From NCBI GenBank assembly GCA_002408485.1, contig DHSP01000078.1:8707-31354 (forward strand): DNA of 22,648 nt, given 5' to 3'. Shown here piece after piece: positions 14,259 to 22,508 of the stretch. The DNA is from Proteiniphilum sp. UBA5283 (GTDB lineage: Bacteria > Bacteroidota > Bacteroidia > Bacteroidales > Dysgonomonadaceae). Under the pieces are notes generated by a model. That model was not told where the DNA came from, ran no database searches, and saw nothing but the letters and a program-made list of their open reading frames with translations. The position numbers were made by a program, and so were the translations under genes. How positions within the stretch are numbered: the first letter of the stretch is position 1; every line of letters begins with the position of its first letter.

Positions 14259-15426
14259 GTGCAGGCAGTTCTTCCAACGGTTTGATGTAGGTGAATGAAT
14301 AGTCGGGCAATATCTCCGGATAAGCGGCTTTCACAAGGTCAGACAGCAACAGGTCGGGATTGGCTATGGCACTTTCAAAGTAATCGTTTCCGCCGGCGGG
14401 GGTAATCCGGTTGTGGTTGTTATAAACCTGTCTTTTTTTTACTGATTGCAGCAAAAGGTACTTGGCATCCTTTTCCGCCAGCCCGGCGTAGGTGCCGGCT
14501 TCACAGCCAAACCAGTAATCAGCCTTGCCAAACCGGGTGAGAACTGATTCAATATCAAGTGCGATACTGCCGTACTCTCGGTTGTTTTTGTAAAGATAAT
14601 CCAGCTGGGCATCCCGGAAAAGGATGGCATGAAAACTTTTTCCTCCCGGCACGTACCATGTGTTCTGAAAATTGTCGCCCGACATGACAGTGTGTTGTGG
14701 TGAAACGCTTTTTATTTTATTCTGCAACTCCAGATAGCGACGCTCTATTCCCGTAAAAATGGTGTCACCCATGGTTTCCTTATCGAAAAAGGCTGCGATC
14801 ATCCTGATCCACTCCGCACGGGCAAGGGGAGAATTTTCCATCCACTCCAGGGAATAGATAACCGGAAAACCGGCATTGATCATTCGTTCACTGTAGTTGT
14901 CACGTTGTGCATAGGCAGAGCTGATGATGGCCTGCGGTTTCAGTGCCAGTGTCATTTCGATATTGGGATGGAAAGGATCTCCCAGATCGGCTATCTCGCC
15001 CGATTCAAGCTTGTGGAGGATACCGGGATGAAAAACCCTGAACCCGTCTGTTACACCCTTTATCACATCCTCTTCATCCAGCAAGTCAAGAAATGTAAAG
15101 TAGGAAAAGGTGTTAACCGTGAGGGAAGTCAGTGGTATCTTTAATTTTGTACCCCCTGCGGGTAGTTGCGTTGAATCGTTTCTGTAAAGGTAATATACCG
15201 CATAAGGCTTGTCTTCACTCCAAGGGTCGTGCAATATCACTCTTGTATAGTTGTTGAAGTGATCAATCTGAAAACCCTTTGCATGACGAATTATCACTGA
15301 AGAGACGGGTTTATCTTCATCCAATACCTTTTTTTTGTGATGCTGCCCCGACTGGCATGCACACATCAGAAATAAAAGTCCGCATGCAAAGGAAAGAAAC
15401 GGTAAACTATTCTTTTTCTGTAGCAT
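14248..15426 (-). CDS. TroA/BtuF-like ABC transporter substrate-binding lipoprotein
   Basis: This 392-residue periplasmic lipoprotein probably binds an iron complex or cobalamin for the adjacent permease. The signal peptide ends in Leu-Met-Cys-Ala-Cys, with Cys24 the likely lipidated residue. The mature part has the two-lobed periplasmic-binding fold II pattern: an early VNTFSYFTFLDLLDEEDVIKGV lobe, then DPFHPNIEMTLALKPQAIISS and AGFPVIYSLEWMENSPLARAEWI, which are typical of the Fe3+-hydroxamate/B12 binding class. The start overlaps the end of the AI-2E-family gene by 20 nt, and the end overlaps the permease by 11 nt, so expression is coupled. Confidence 0.9.
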   Translation of the reverse strand: MLQKKNSLPFLSFACGLLFLMCACQSGQHHKKKVLDEDKPVSSVIIRHAKGFQIDHFNNYTRVILHDPWSEDKPYAVYYLYRNDSTQLPAGGTKLKIPLTSLTVNTFSYFTFLDLLDEEDVIKGVTDGFRVFHPGILHKLESGEIADLGDPFHPNIEMTLALKPQAIISSAYAQRDNYSERMINAGFPVIYSLEWMENSPLARAEWIRMIAAFFDKETMGDTIFTGIERRYLELQNKIKSVSPQHTVMSGDNFQNTWYVPGGKSFHAILFRDAQLDYLYKNNREYGSIALDIESVLTRFGKADYWFGCEAGTYAGLAEKDAKYLLLQSVKKRQVYNNHNRITPAGGNDYFESAIANPDLLLSDLVKAAYPEILPDYSFTYIKPLEELPAREK

Positions 15427-16546
15427 CGGGGGTGTCTTTTATTTTGGTTTTCAGTTTGCCCGGCTCGTAACCCGGAATTTTCACCTTGCGTGTCTTATAG
15501 CGTGTGGTAACCCTCGGTTCAGCCCTGGAGCCGGGAACGTATTCATGACGATACATGTTGAAAAAAAGGATGAGGAGGGAAAGTATCAGCGGCCCGAAAA
15601 TCACGCCCCAGAATCCGAACATGGGCAGGCCGATGAGTACGCCGAACACGGTAATTAGGGGATGGATATCTGCCAGTTTTTTTTGTAAAAGAAAACGGGC
15701 GACGTTATCTACCCCGCCAATAATGAAAAAACCATAAGCAAGCAATCCGATGCCATTCACATAATCGGCATTCAGAAGAAGTCCAATGCCTATGGGTGCC
15801 CAGACAATGGTGGTACCTACTATAGGAATAATGGTGGAGAAAGCAGTAAGAATGGCATACAGAATTGCACTCTCCACGCCGAAAAGCAAGTATCCCATAT
15901 AGGCAAAGAAACCCTGGATAATCGCTAAAAGTGGTATTCCGATAGCATTGGCCTGGATAATGAGCCGTGTCTCCTCTGCCACGATCTGTTTGTTTTCTTC
16001 CTTGAAAGGCAGTATTTCACGGATCGATTTTTCGAATTCGTCGTTACTGCAGAGCATGTAGTACAACACAAAAAGAATCACAATCACATTGATTACGAAC
16101 GTATAAACGCCGCTTCCCAATACCTGCAGGATGTTTGTCCCCGCCCGGGGAATGACGGCCAGGCTTTCAGGTGTGAAAATGTTGAACCCGAGTCTCTCCT
16201 CAAGCAAGGTTATAAAATGGTTTACCTTTGCAAGTATTGCTTCAGGATCTATGGTAATACCGGAAAAAGTATCAATGACCAGAAAAGCGATTCCTGTGAG
16301 TGGGATCAGAATGAAGAAAAGTACTTCGAGTACGATGATCAGGGCACTCAACGGTTTTTTAAAGTTGAGTTTTTGGGTTAGATACTTCTGCTGTCCGTTC
16401 ACGATCACGTAGAGGGTGGCCGCACCTAAAAATCCGCTCATGTAGGGGCGTGTATACTTAAAAATGATCAGTCCCAACAGGATCAGCAGTCCAATCAGGA
16501 TATATTTATACTGTACATTTTTTTCTTTCTCAGGCTGTTTAATCAT
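15407..16546 (-). CDS. AI-2E/PerM-family membrane transporter
   Basis: This polytopic inner-membrane protein of the AI-2E (UPF0118/PerM) family has members that export autoinducer-2 or act as ion antiporters; the substrate here is unknown. I place the start at Met 16546 (MIKQPEKEKNVQYKY), giving 379 residues. The frame stays open to 16648, but that 34-residue extension would overlap the DUF2007 gene and is not family-like. Visible features are an N-terminal helix pair (ILIGLLILLGLIIF), the long periplasmic segment after the third helix, FVINVIVILFVLYYML, and the conserved C-terminal block ending LPMFGFWGVIFGPLILSLL. Its basic tail follows the last helix. It lies 34 bases after DUF2007 and overlaps the binding-protein gene by 20 nt. 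Confidence 0.9.
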   Translation of the reverse strand: MIKQPEKEKNVQYKYILIGLLILLGLIIFKYTRPYMSGFLGAATLYVIVNGQQKYLTQKLNFKKPLSALIIVLEVLFFILIPLTGIAFLVIDTFSGITIDPEAILAKVNHFITLLEERLGFNIFTPESLAVIPRAGTNILQVLGSGVYTFVINVIVILFVLYYMLCSNDEFEKSIREILPFKEENKQIVAEETRLIIQANAIGIPLLAIIQGFFAYMGYLLFGVESAILYAILTAFSTIIPIVGTTIVWAPIGIGLLLNADYVNGIGLLAYGFFIIGGVDNVARFLLQKKLADIHPLITVFGVLIGLPMFGFWGVIFGPLILSLLILFFNMYRHEYVPGSRAEPRVTTRYKTRKVKIPGYEPGKLKTKIKDTPDATEKE

Positions 16547-16580
16547 TTTGGTCTGCTTCGTGCAAAGTGGTGAGTTACTA

Positions 16581-16817
16581 TCAAAGAAACTGAAAATCTT
16601 CCGGCTGGGCAAATCCACCTTCAATGAGAGCTTCTTTTGCCTGTTCATAGTCGGAGGCTCTAACCTGCATTTCTATTTCTCCGAGGCTATATGACAACCT
16701 GTTTGCTGTGAGGTTTTTCATGTATGTTTCAATGCCTCTCATTTCCATGAAGGTCTGCACAATGGTTACATCCGCCGGGAAAGTGAATGTTTTAACTGTA
16801 ATGAAACTTTCTTCCAT
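16581..16817 (-). CDS. DUF2007-family small signal-transducing-type protein
   Basis: This 78-residue cytoplasmic protein has the DUF2007 fold pattern: an opening beta strand (FITVKTFTFP), a helix (VQTFMEMRGIETYMKN), a middle strand pair (LGEIEMQVRASDYEQAKEAL) and a short tail. The family is annotated as putative prokaryotic signal-transducing protein, but its biochemical role is unknown. It is the first gene of the minus-strand operon leading into the AI-2E transporter. The ATG at 16817 gives a standard length. Confidence 0.8.
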   Translation of the reverse strand: MEESFITVKTFTFPADVTIVQTFMEMRGIETYMKNLTANRLSYSLGEIEMQVRASDYEQAKEALIEGGFAQPEDFQFL

Positions 16818-16898
16818 AGCTTGTTGTTATTGTATGCTTTGATTTTGTAAAAATACGCTTTTTTTTAGATAAAACAGTGCATAAAGAATTATTTGACG

Positions 16899-16906
16899 TA
16901 AATTTG
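16899..16906 (+). promoter_or_regulatory. Candidate -7 element for the SDR-peptidase operon
   Basis: TAAATTTG matches TAnnTTTG exactly and lies 36 bases before ATG 16943. The -33 region (around 16875-16878) is poor. The divergent DUF2007 promoter must lie in the same 125-base gap, but no good motif was found for it. Confidence 0.45.
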
Positions 16907-16942
16907 AACACTCGTTAATTCCACAACCCCTTACAATAAACT

Positions 16943-17698
16943 ATGTCAAAACTTGCTTTAATTACAGGAGCCACATCCGGCATCGGGCATGCCACAGCTC
17001 TTCTGTTAGCTGGAAAAGGAACAGATCTGATCATTACCGGTCGTCGCGAGGAGCGATTACTTTCACTGAAAAAGGAACTGGAAAAGGAGGGTGTGCGCGT
17101 GCTCACGCTCTGTTTCGATGTGAGGGATGAGACAGAGGTGAAAGAGAAGCTTGGTAAACTGCCCGAAGAATGGAGGAAGGTCGATGTTCTCGTGAATAAT
17201 GCCGGACTGGCAGCCGGACTCGGAGCGGTGCAAGATGGTGATACGGATGACTGGAACCGCATGATAGATACCAATGTGAAGGGACTGCTTTACGTCACGC
17301 GGGCAATTGCCCCGGGAATGGTGGAACGGCATTCCGGACACATTATCAATATCGGCTCCATTGCGGGAAAAGAGGTTTATCCAAACGGCAACGTGTACTG
17401 TGCAACAAAGCATGCTGTGGATGCACTTACCCAAGGGATGCGCATCGACATGCTGCCTCACAACATAAAGGTGACACAGATTTGCCCGGGGGCAGTGGAA
17501 ACGGAATTCTCCCTTGTTCGCTTTCACGGAGACAAACAGCGTTCCGACAAGGTTTATGAGGGTTATGAAAACCTTGTAGCAGAAGATATTGCTGAATGTA
17601 TATGGTTTGTTGTCTCACGTCCTCCCCATGTAAATATCAACGACATGGTGGTGATGCCTGTGGCCCAGGCTTCGGCAGCCATCTTCCATAAACAGTAA
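16943..17698 (+). CDS. Short-chain dehydrogenase/reductase (YdfG-like, probably NADP-dependent)
   Basis: This 251-residue classical SDR oxidises or reduces a hydroxy or keto group in the cytoplasm. The Rossmann cofactor motif TGATSGIG is at residues 8-15 and NNAG at 85-88. The catalytic residues are Asn111, Ser139 (in IGSIAG), Tyr152 and Lys156 (YCATK). Arg34 and Arg35 after the second strand (TGRR) favour NADP over NAD. The CPGAVETEF segment and overall length resemble the YdfG group, which acts on L-allo-threonine, serine or 3-hydroxy acids, but the substrate here is unproven. It is followed after 18-49 bases, depending on the start used, by the S9 peptidase gene, so the two are probably cotranscribed. 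Confidence 0.93.
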   Translation: MSKLALITGATSGIGHATALLLAGKGTDLIITGRREERLLSLKKELEKEGVRVLTLCFDVRDETEVKEKLGKLPEEWRKVDVLVNNAGLAAGLGAVQDGDTDDWNRMIDTNVKGLLYVTRAIAPGMVERHSGHIINIGSIAGKEVYPNGNVYCATKHAVDALTQGMRIDMLPHNIKVTQICPGAVETEFSLVRFHGDKQRSDKVYEGYENLVAEDIAECIWFVVSRPPHVNINDMVVMPVAQASAAIFHKQ

Positions 17699-17716
17699 AA
17701 TCTATTCCCGTGAATT

Positions 17717-17747
17717 ATGAAAATCCTTTTGTTTATAGTTTTTTATA
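17717..17747 (+). other. Out-of-frame signal-peptide start of the S9 peptidase (T6 frameshift)
   Basis: ATG 17717 begins MKILLFIVFY, but this frame soon runs into a stop. If the T6 run at 17739-17744 had five T's, the sequence would read MKILLFIVFIMIQLLEAQ and continue in frame into the peptidase. That is a textbook signal peptide with cleavage after AQ. This is either a frameshift mutation or a homopolymer miscall. Confidence 0.7.
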
Positions 17748-20138
17748 ATGATCCAATTGTTAGAAGCACAGGAAAAAATAGTTTATCAGTCGCCACCGCC
17801 TGAGATACTGGAATTGGTAGAGATAGAGAGAGCTCCCCTTGTGGAGCTGGATAGCAAAAAAGAGCAGATGTTGTTTTACTACCGTCCGGCGTTTAAATCA
17901 CTTTCAGACCTGAATCAGCCGGAATTACGCCTTGCAGGGCTGCGGATTAATCCCGAAACAAATATTTCAAGTACACTGATCTATTATCACGATATCCGTT
18001 ATCAGAAAGTAACGAAACGGGAGTTACGACCCATCATGGGTTTGCCGGAGCAACCGCGTATTGCCTACGTCTCCTTCTCTCCCGATGAAACAAAAATAGC
18101 GTTCACACATACAACACCGGGAGGCGTTGAATTATGGATAGCAGACCTGATAACGCTGACTGCCCGGAAACTGACCGATGCCATGCTCAATGCCAATGCC
18201 GGTGAGCCTTACATATGGTTCCCCGACAGCAGGAGCATGCTGGTCAGAATGTTGCCTGGAGGTCGTAAAACACTGGCAGATATGAAAACGGCGCTCCCGG
18301 ATGGGCCGGTCGTCTCAGTCAGCGACGGACAGATATCACAAAACCGCACCTATCAGGATTTGTTAAAGAATCCGCTGGAGGAGGCCAATTTTGAAACACT
18401 CATGACTTCCGAACTATACAAGGTGGAAATAAACGGAGCAAAGACGCTTTGGAAAGAAGCGGGAATGTACGTAAATGAGGTGTTTTCACCCGATGGAACC
18501 TGTCTGTTACTTACCACGCTCACACATCCCTTTTCTTACGTGGTACCCTACTACAGCTTTCCCAACGAAACCAATATATACAGTTCCGATGGCCGTTTTT
18601 TACTGAATTTCAGCAGACAACCTCTGCTTGACAAGCTGCCTGTGGGGTTTATGGCCACCTTCGAGGGAAAAAGAAGTATTCACTGGCGTGCCGATAAGCC
18701 CGCTACGCTTGCCTGGGTGGAAGCATGTGATAAAGGTGATCCTGAAGTTGATGTCCCATTCCGTGATGAACTGTTTCAACTGGATGCTCCTTTTACGGGC
18801 CGGTCTCTTTCATTGATGAAGATGAGAAATCGCTTCGCAGGGATCCGGTGGGGAGATGACCGTTATGCTGTCGTCAGTGACAGGTGGTGGAATACGCGCA
18901 ACACAAGGATGTATCTGTTTGATCCTTCCCATCCTTCACGTGAACCACGGATCATTGACGACAGAAACTATCAGGATATATACAGTGATCCCGGTATATT
19001 ACAAACCGAAAAAAACGAAATGGGTACCTATACCCTGAAGATTGACGGAGAAACAGCCTATCTTTTTGGTGATGGTTACAGCCCTGAAGGGCAGTTTCCG
19101 TTTATTGATGCATTCAACCTGAGAACACTCGAAAAGAAACGGATTTATCAATCCGCAACCAAAGGAAAAGTGGAAGATTTGATTTCTTTTATCGATAGCA
19201 AGGCAGGCACGCTGATTACTTGTGTTGAATCACCTACCGAATATCCAAACTATTATATCCGGAATATCAGCAAAAGAATAGCCAATATTCCCCTGACAGC
19301 CTTTGAAAATCCTTTTAAACGATTCGCGGGGGTTCACAAAGAGGTGATCAGTTATCACAGGGCCGACGGAGTGGCACTTACCGGCACTTTGTATCTTCCT
19401 GCCGGTTACGACAGGGAGAAGAAGGAGAAGCTGCCGTTGATTATGTGGGCTTATCCCACCGAATATAAGGACAAAAGCAGTGCCGGGCAGACTACTGCCA
19501 ATCCCAACTCGTTTACCTATCTTTCTTATGGTAACCCCATTTATTGGGTAACGCGCGGATATGCCGTGCTTGATGATGCGGCTTTTCCTGTCGTGGGAGA
19601 AGGAAATGAACAACCCAACAATACATTTGTCACGCAGCTGGTAGACAATGCCAAGGCGGCCATCGACGCCGTGGATGCACTGGGATATATAGACAGGAGT
19701 AGGGTGGCTGTGGGCGGCCATTCCTACGGTGCTTTCATGACAGCCAATCTGCTGACCCATTCCGATCTCTTTGCTGCAGGTATTGCCCGTAGCGGAGCTT
19801 ACAACCGTACGCTCACTCCTTTTGGATTTCAAAGTGAAGAACGAAATTATTGGGAAGCGCCGGAGGTCTATAACGCGATGTCTCCCTTTATGCATGCCGA
19901 CAAAATGAAAACTCCGCTGCTGATCATTCACGGTGAAGCAGATAACAATTCAGGAACACATACCATGCAGAGCGAACGTTATTTTCAGGCGCTGAAAAGC
20001 TTTGGTGCAGTGGCCCGGCTTGTAATCCTGCCATTGGAAAGTCACGGCTACGCAGCCCGCGAAAATGTACTTCACCTGTTGTGGGAACAGGATCAGTGGT
20101 TGGAGAAATATGTAAAAACTGCAATTTTGTCAGAGTAA
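17748..20138 (+). CDS. S9-family prolyl-oligopeptidase-type serine peptidase
   Basis: This is a 796-residue peptidase with an N-terminal beta-propeller-like region (about 60-530; SPDETKIAFTHTTPGGVELWI, FSPDGTCLLLT) and a C-terminal alpha/beta-hydrolase domain (about 540-796). The catalytic triad is Ser659 in GGHSYGAF, Asp732 in HGEADNN and His766 in ESHGYAAREN. The family cleaves short peptides, often in the periplasm. As it stands the ORF starts at MIQLLEAQ and has no signal peptide; a one-T frameshift upstream at 17739-17744 separates it from a proper one starting at 17717. The intended protein is therefore probably 806 residues and exported. It follows the SDR gene in the same direction. 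Confidence 0.92.
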   Translation: MIQLLEAQEKIVYQSPPPEILELVEIERAPLVELDSKKEQMLFYYRPAFKSLSDLNQPELRLAGLRINPETNISSTLIYYHDIRYQKVTKRELRPIMGLPEQPRIAYVSFSPDETKIAFTHTTPGGVELWIADLITLTARKLTDAMLNANAGEPYIWFPDSRSMLVRMLPGGRKTLADMKTALPDGPVVSVSDGQISQNRTYQDLLKNPLEEANFETLMTSELYKVEINGAKTLWKEAGMYVNEVFSPDGTCLLLTTLTHPFSYVVPYYSFPNETNIYSSDGRFLLNFSRQPLLDKLPVGFMATFEGKRSIHWRADKPATLAWVEACDKGDPEVDVPFRDELFQLDAPFTGRSLSLMKMRNRFAGIRWGDDRYAVVSDRWWNTRNTRMYLFDPSHPSREPRIIDDRNYQDIYSDPGILQTEKNEMGTYTLKIDGETAYLFGDGYSPEGQFPFIDAFNLRTLEKKRIYQSATKGKVEDLISFIDSKAGTLITCVESPTEYPNYYIRNISKRIANIPLTAFENPFKRFAGVHKEVISYHRADGVALTGTLYLPAGYDREKKEKLPLIMWAYPTEYKDKSSAGQTTANPNSFTYLSYGNPIYWVTRGYAVLDDAAFPVVGEGNEQPNNTFVTQLVDNAKAAIDAVDALGYIDRSRVAVGGHSYGAFMTANLLTHSDLFAAGIARSGAYNRTLTPFGFQSEERNYWEAPEVYNAMSPFMHADKMKTPLLIIHGEADNNSGTHTMQSERYFQALKSFGAVARLVILPLESHGYAARENVLHLLWEQDQWLEKYVKTAILSE

Positions 20139-20164
20139 CTGTCAGACTTCTTCCAGTTTTTTTT
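20137..20164 (+). terminator. Weak candidate terminator after the S9 peptidase gene
   Basis: AACTG (20137-20141) can pair with CAGTT (20154-20158) around a 12-base loop, with the T-run 20157-20164 immediately after. The stem has only five pairs and begins at the stop codon, so termination may be partial. Confidence 0.35.
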
Positions 20165-20241
20165 ATTTGGCACAGATTTCGCTATTCAGGTTATGTCATT
20201 TAGAACATCAATATTAATTATATTAACATTAATTTAGGAAT

Positions 20242-20514
20242 ATGAACATTAAACCATTGGCAGACAGAGTGCTGGTAAAACCAGCTGCTGCAGAAGAGAA
20301 AACAGTAAGTGGAATTATCATTCCCGACACAGCAAAGGAAAAACCGCTGAAAGGCGAAGTGATTGCTGCAGGTAAAGGTACGAAAGATGAGGAAATGGTT
20401 GTGAAAGAAGGTGACAAGGTGTTGTACGGTAAATATGCCGGAACCGAAATTGAACTGGATGGCGTACAACATCTGATCATGCGTCAGTCTGACATCCTGG
20501 CGATTCTTTCCTGA
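20242..20514 (+). CDS. groES: Co-chaperonin GroES
   Basis: The 90-residue length is standard for the Hsp10 co-chaperonin, a heptameric lid on the GroEL cage. The opening IKPLADRVLVKP, the mobile loop (about residues 16-35; EEKTVSGIIIPDTAKEKP) and GKYAGTEIELDGVQHLIMR are all typical. AGGA sits 6 bases before the ATG, unusually good for this phylum. The AT-rich upstream gap contains no recognisable CIRCE operator and no clear TAnnTTTG motif. It is the first gene of the groESL operon, with groEL 64 bases downstream. Confidence 0.98.
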   Translation: MNIKPLADRVLVKPAAAEEKTVSGIIIPDTAKEKPLKGEVIAAGKGTKDEEMVVKEGDKVLYGKYAGTEIELDGVQHLIMRQSDILAILS

Positions 20515-20578
20515 TCAAAAAGATAAACATGACTCGATCTATCTTGCATTTACAAATCAATTATAAAACGAAATAAAA

Positions 20579-22213
20579 ATGGCTAAGGAAATTAAATTTA
20601 ACATGGATGCCCGCGATCTGCTTAAGAAAGGCGTGGACGAACTGGCAGATGCTGTCAAAGTAACATTGGGTCCCAAAGGCCGTAATGTGATTATCGATAA
20701 AAAATATGGAGCTCCCCAGATTACCAAAGACGGTGTAACGGTGGCAAAAGAGATAGAACTGGAAGACTCTTTTCAGAATATGGGTGCCCAGCTGGTGAAG
20801 GAAGTGGCCTCCAAGACCAATGACGACGCAGGTGATGGTACCACAACTGCTACCGTATTGGCTCAGTCAATCATTGGCGTGGGTCTGAAAAACGTGACTG
20901 CAGGAGCTAACCCGATGGATTTGAAGCGTGGTATTGACAAAGCAGTGGGCAAGGTGGTGGAAAGCCTCAAAGAACAGGCCGTAGAAGTAGGTGATGACCT
21001 GAGAAAGATTGAAAACGTGGCCAAGATTTCGGCCAATGGCGATGAGACTATTGGCAAGCTGATTGCCGAAGCAATGCAGAAAGTAAGCAAAGAAGGTGTG
21101 ATCACCGTGGAAGAGTCGAAAGGAACCGATACCTATGTGGACGTAGTGGAAGGAATGCAGTTTGACCGCGGCTATATCTCTCCCTACTTTGTGACCGATA
21201 CCGAAGCCATGGAAGTGGATTTTGAAAATCCGCTGATCCTGATTCATGACAAGAAGATCTCTGCCATCAAGGATCTGCTGCCCATCCTGGAAAAAGGAAT
21301 TCAGACCGGCAAGCCGCTGTTGATCATTGCCGAGGATATTGATTCCGAAGCACTGACCACACTCGTAGTGAACCGTCTACGCGGATCTTTGAAGATTGCC
21401 GCGGTGAAGGCTCCCGGTTTTGGCGATCGTAGGAAAGAGATGCTGGAAGATATCGCCATCCTCACAGGAGGCATTGTTGTTTCCGAAGAGAAAGGCCTTA
21501 CCCTGGAAAATGCCACCCTCGATATGCTGGGTAGCGCCGAGAAGGTGACCATCGATAAGGATACCACCACTATTGTAAACGGCGAAGGTGAAAAGGCAGC
21601 TATTGAAAGCCGCATTGGCCAGATACGTGCACAAATTGAGAAAACAACATCCGACTATGATCGCGAGAAATTGCAAGAACGTCTTGCCAAGCTGGCCGGC
21701 GGCGTGGCAGTGCTTTACGTGGGAGCAGCCTCCGAAGTGGAGATGAAGGAGAAGAAAGACCGCGTGCAGGATGCACTCTCAGCTACCCGTGCTGCTGTTG
21801 AAGAAGGAACTGTGCCCGGCGGAGGCGTTGCCTACATCCGTGCGATCGAAGTTATTGACGGATTGAAGGGTGAAAACGAAGACGAGACTACCGGAATTGA
21901 GATTGTGAAACGTGCCATCGAGGAACCTCTTCGTCAGATTGTGGCGAACGCCGGAAAAGAAGGTGCCGTAGTTGTACAGAAGGTACGTGAAGGAAAGGCT
22001 GATTATGGTTATAATGCCCGGAGTGATCAGTATGAAAACCTCTACGAAACAGGTGTTATTGATCCTGCCAAGGTGACCCGCGTAGCTTTGGAAAATGCCG
22101 CTTCCATTGCCGGTATGTTCCTCACAACGGAATGTGTAATCACAGACAAGAAGGAAGACAATCCAGCACCGCAGATGCCCATGGGAGGCGGTGGAATGGG
22201 TGGAATGATGTAA
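20579..22213 (+). CDS. groEL: Chaperonin GroEL
   Basis: The 544-residue Hsp60 chaperonin forms the double-ring folding chamber. The ATP-binding motif GDGTTTATVLAQ (DDAGDGTTTAT, about residues 83-96), the apical domain signature and VEEGTVPGGGVAYIRA near residue 410 are intact. The C-terminus ends in the flexible GGM repeat (PMGGGGMGGMM). There are no odd substitutions in the motifs I checked. It follows groES in the same operon and ends at a strong terminator. Confidence 0.98.
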   Translation: MAKEIKFNMDARDLLKKGVDELADAVKVTLGPKGRNVIIDKKYGAPQITKDGVTVAKEIELEDSFQNMGAQLVKEVASKTNDDAGDGTTTATVLAQSIIGVGLKNVTAGANPMDLKRGIDKAVGKVVESLKEQAVEVGDDLRKIENVAKISANGDETIGKLIAEAMQKVSKEGVITVEESKGTDTYVDVVEGMQFDRGYISPYFVTDTEAMEVDFENPLILIHDKKISAIKDLLPILEKGIQTGKPLLIIAEDIDSEALTTLVVNRLRGSLKIAAVKAPGFGDRRKEMLEDIAILTGGIVVSEEKGLTLENATLDMLGSAEKVTIDKDTTTIVNGEGEKAAIESRIGQIRAQIEKTTSDYDREKLQERLAKLAGGVAVLYVGAASEVEMKEKKDRVQDALSATRAAVEEGTVPGGGVAYIRAIEVIDGLKGENEDETTGIEIVKRAIEEPLRQIVANAGKEGAVVVQKVREGKADYGYNARSDQYENLYETGVIDPAKVTRVALENAASIAGMFLTTECVITDKKEDNPAPQMPMGGGGMGGMM

Positions 22214-22252
22214 TTGTCATGATCCGCTGAAAATAGAATAATAATTATTATC

Positions 22253-22304
22253 AAGACGCGTAACTGAAAATGAAAATTTGAAAGTTATGCGTCTTTTTCT
22301 TTTA
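22253..22304 (+). terminator. Rho-independent terminator of groESL
   Basis: AAGACGCGTAACT (22253-22265) pairs with AGTTATGCGTCTT (22283-22295) over 13 positions with one G-U pair and a 17-base loop. A T-rich tail (TTTTCTTTT) follows. It lies 40 bases after the groEL stop. Confidence 0.8.
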
Positions 22305-22346
22305 AAAAAGCAAGTTAATCTGTTTTTTCCTTTCATTGCGGTTTTT

Positions 22347-22379
22347 CTTAATTCAATTTTGTGACAAATTGTAATTAAG
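22347..22379. repeat. Imperfect inverted repeat upstream of the TonB-receptor promoter
   Basis: CTTAATTCAATTT (22347-22359) pairs with AAATTGTAATTAAG (22366-22379) over 13 positions with one bulged base and a 6-base loop (TGTGAC). It lies about 80 bases upstream of the candidate -7 element, a possible operator position. It has no T-run, so a terminator is unlikely. Confidence 0.5.
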
Positions 22380-22459
22380 TTTGTAATAATCAATCAATCG
22401 GCTGTAAAATTAAAAGAGCAATCGCAACAAAAATGTAACAGAAATTAGATAATTTATAC

Positions 22460-22467
22460 TACTTTTG
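22460..22467 (+). promoter_or_regulatory. -7 element for the Oar-like receptor gene
   Basis: TACTTTTG matches TAnnTTTG exactly, 41 bases before ATG 22509. The -33 region is not obvious. Transcription would start near 22474. Confidence 0.5.
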
Positions 22468-22508
22468 TGCGGATTTTAATTTTTTGAAAAATTTAAATAT
22501 TGAAATTT

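Noticed and set aside
16547..16648. 34-residue N-terminal extension of the AI-2E transporter
   Set aside because: It overlaps the DUF2007 gene, is not family-like, and a normal start (MIKQPEK) exists at 16546.
19230..19931. 233-codon minus-strand ORF inside the S9 peptidase gene
   Set aside because: It runs opposite the conserved hydrolase domain and has no recognisable motifs.
20165..20241. CIRCE operator or clear promoter ahead of groES
   Set aside because: No TTAGCACTC-type inverted repeat and no TAnnTTTG element could be found; a TTGGCAC near 20167 has no convincing partner element.
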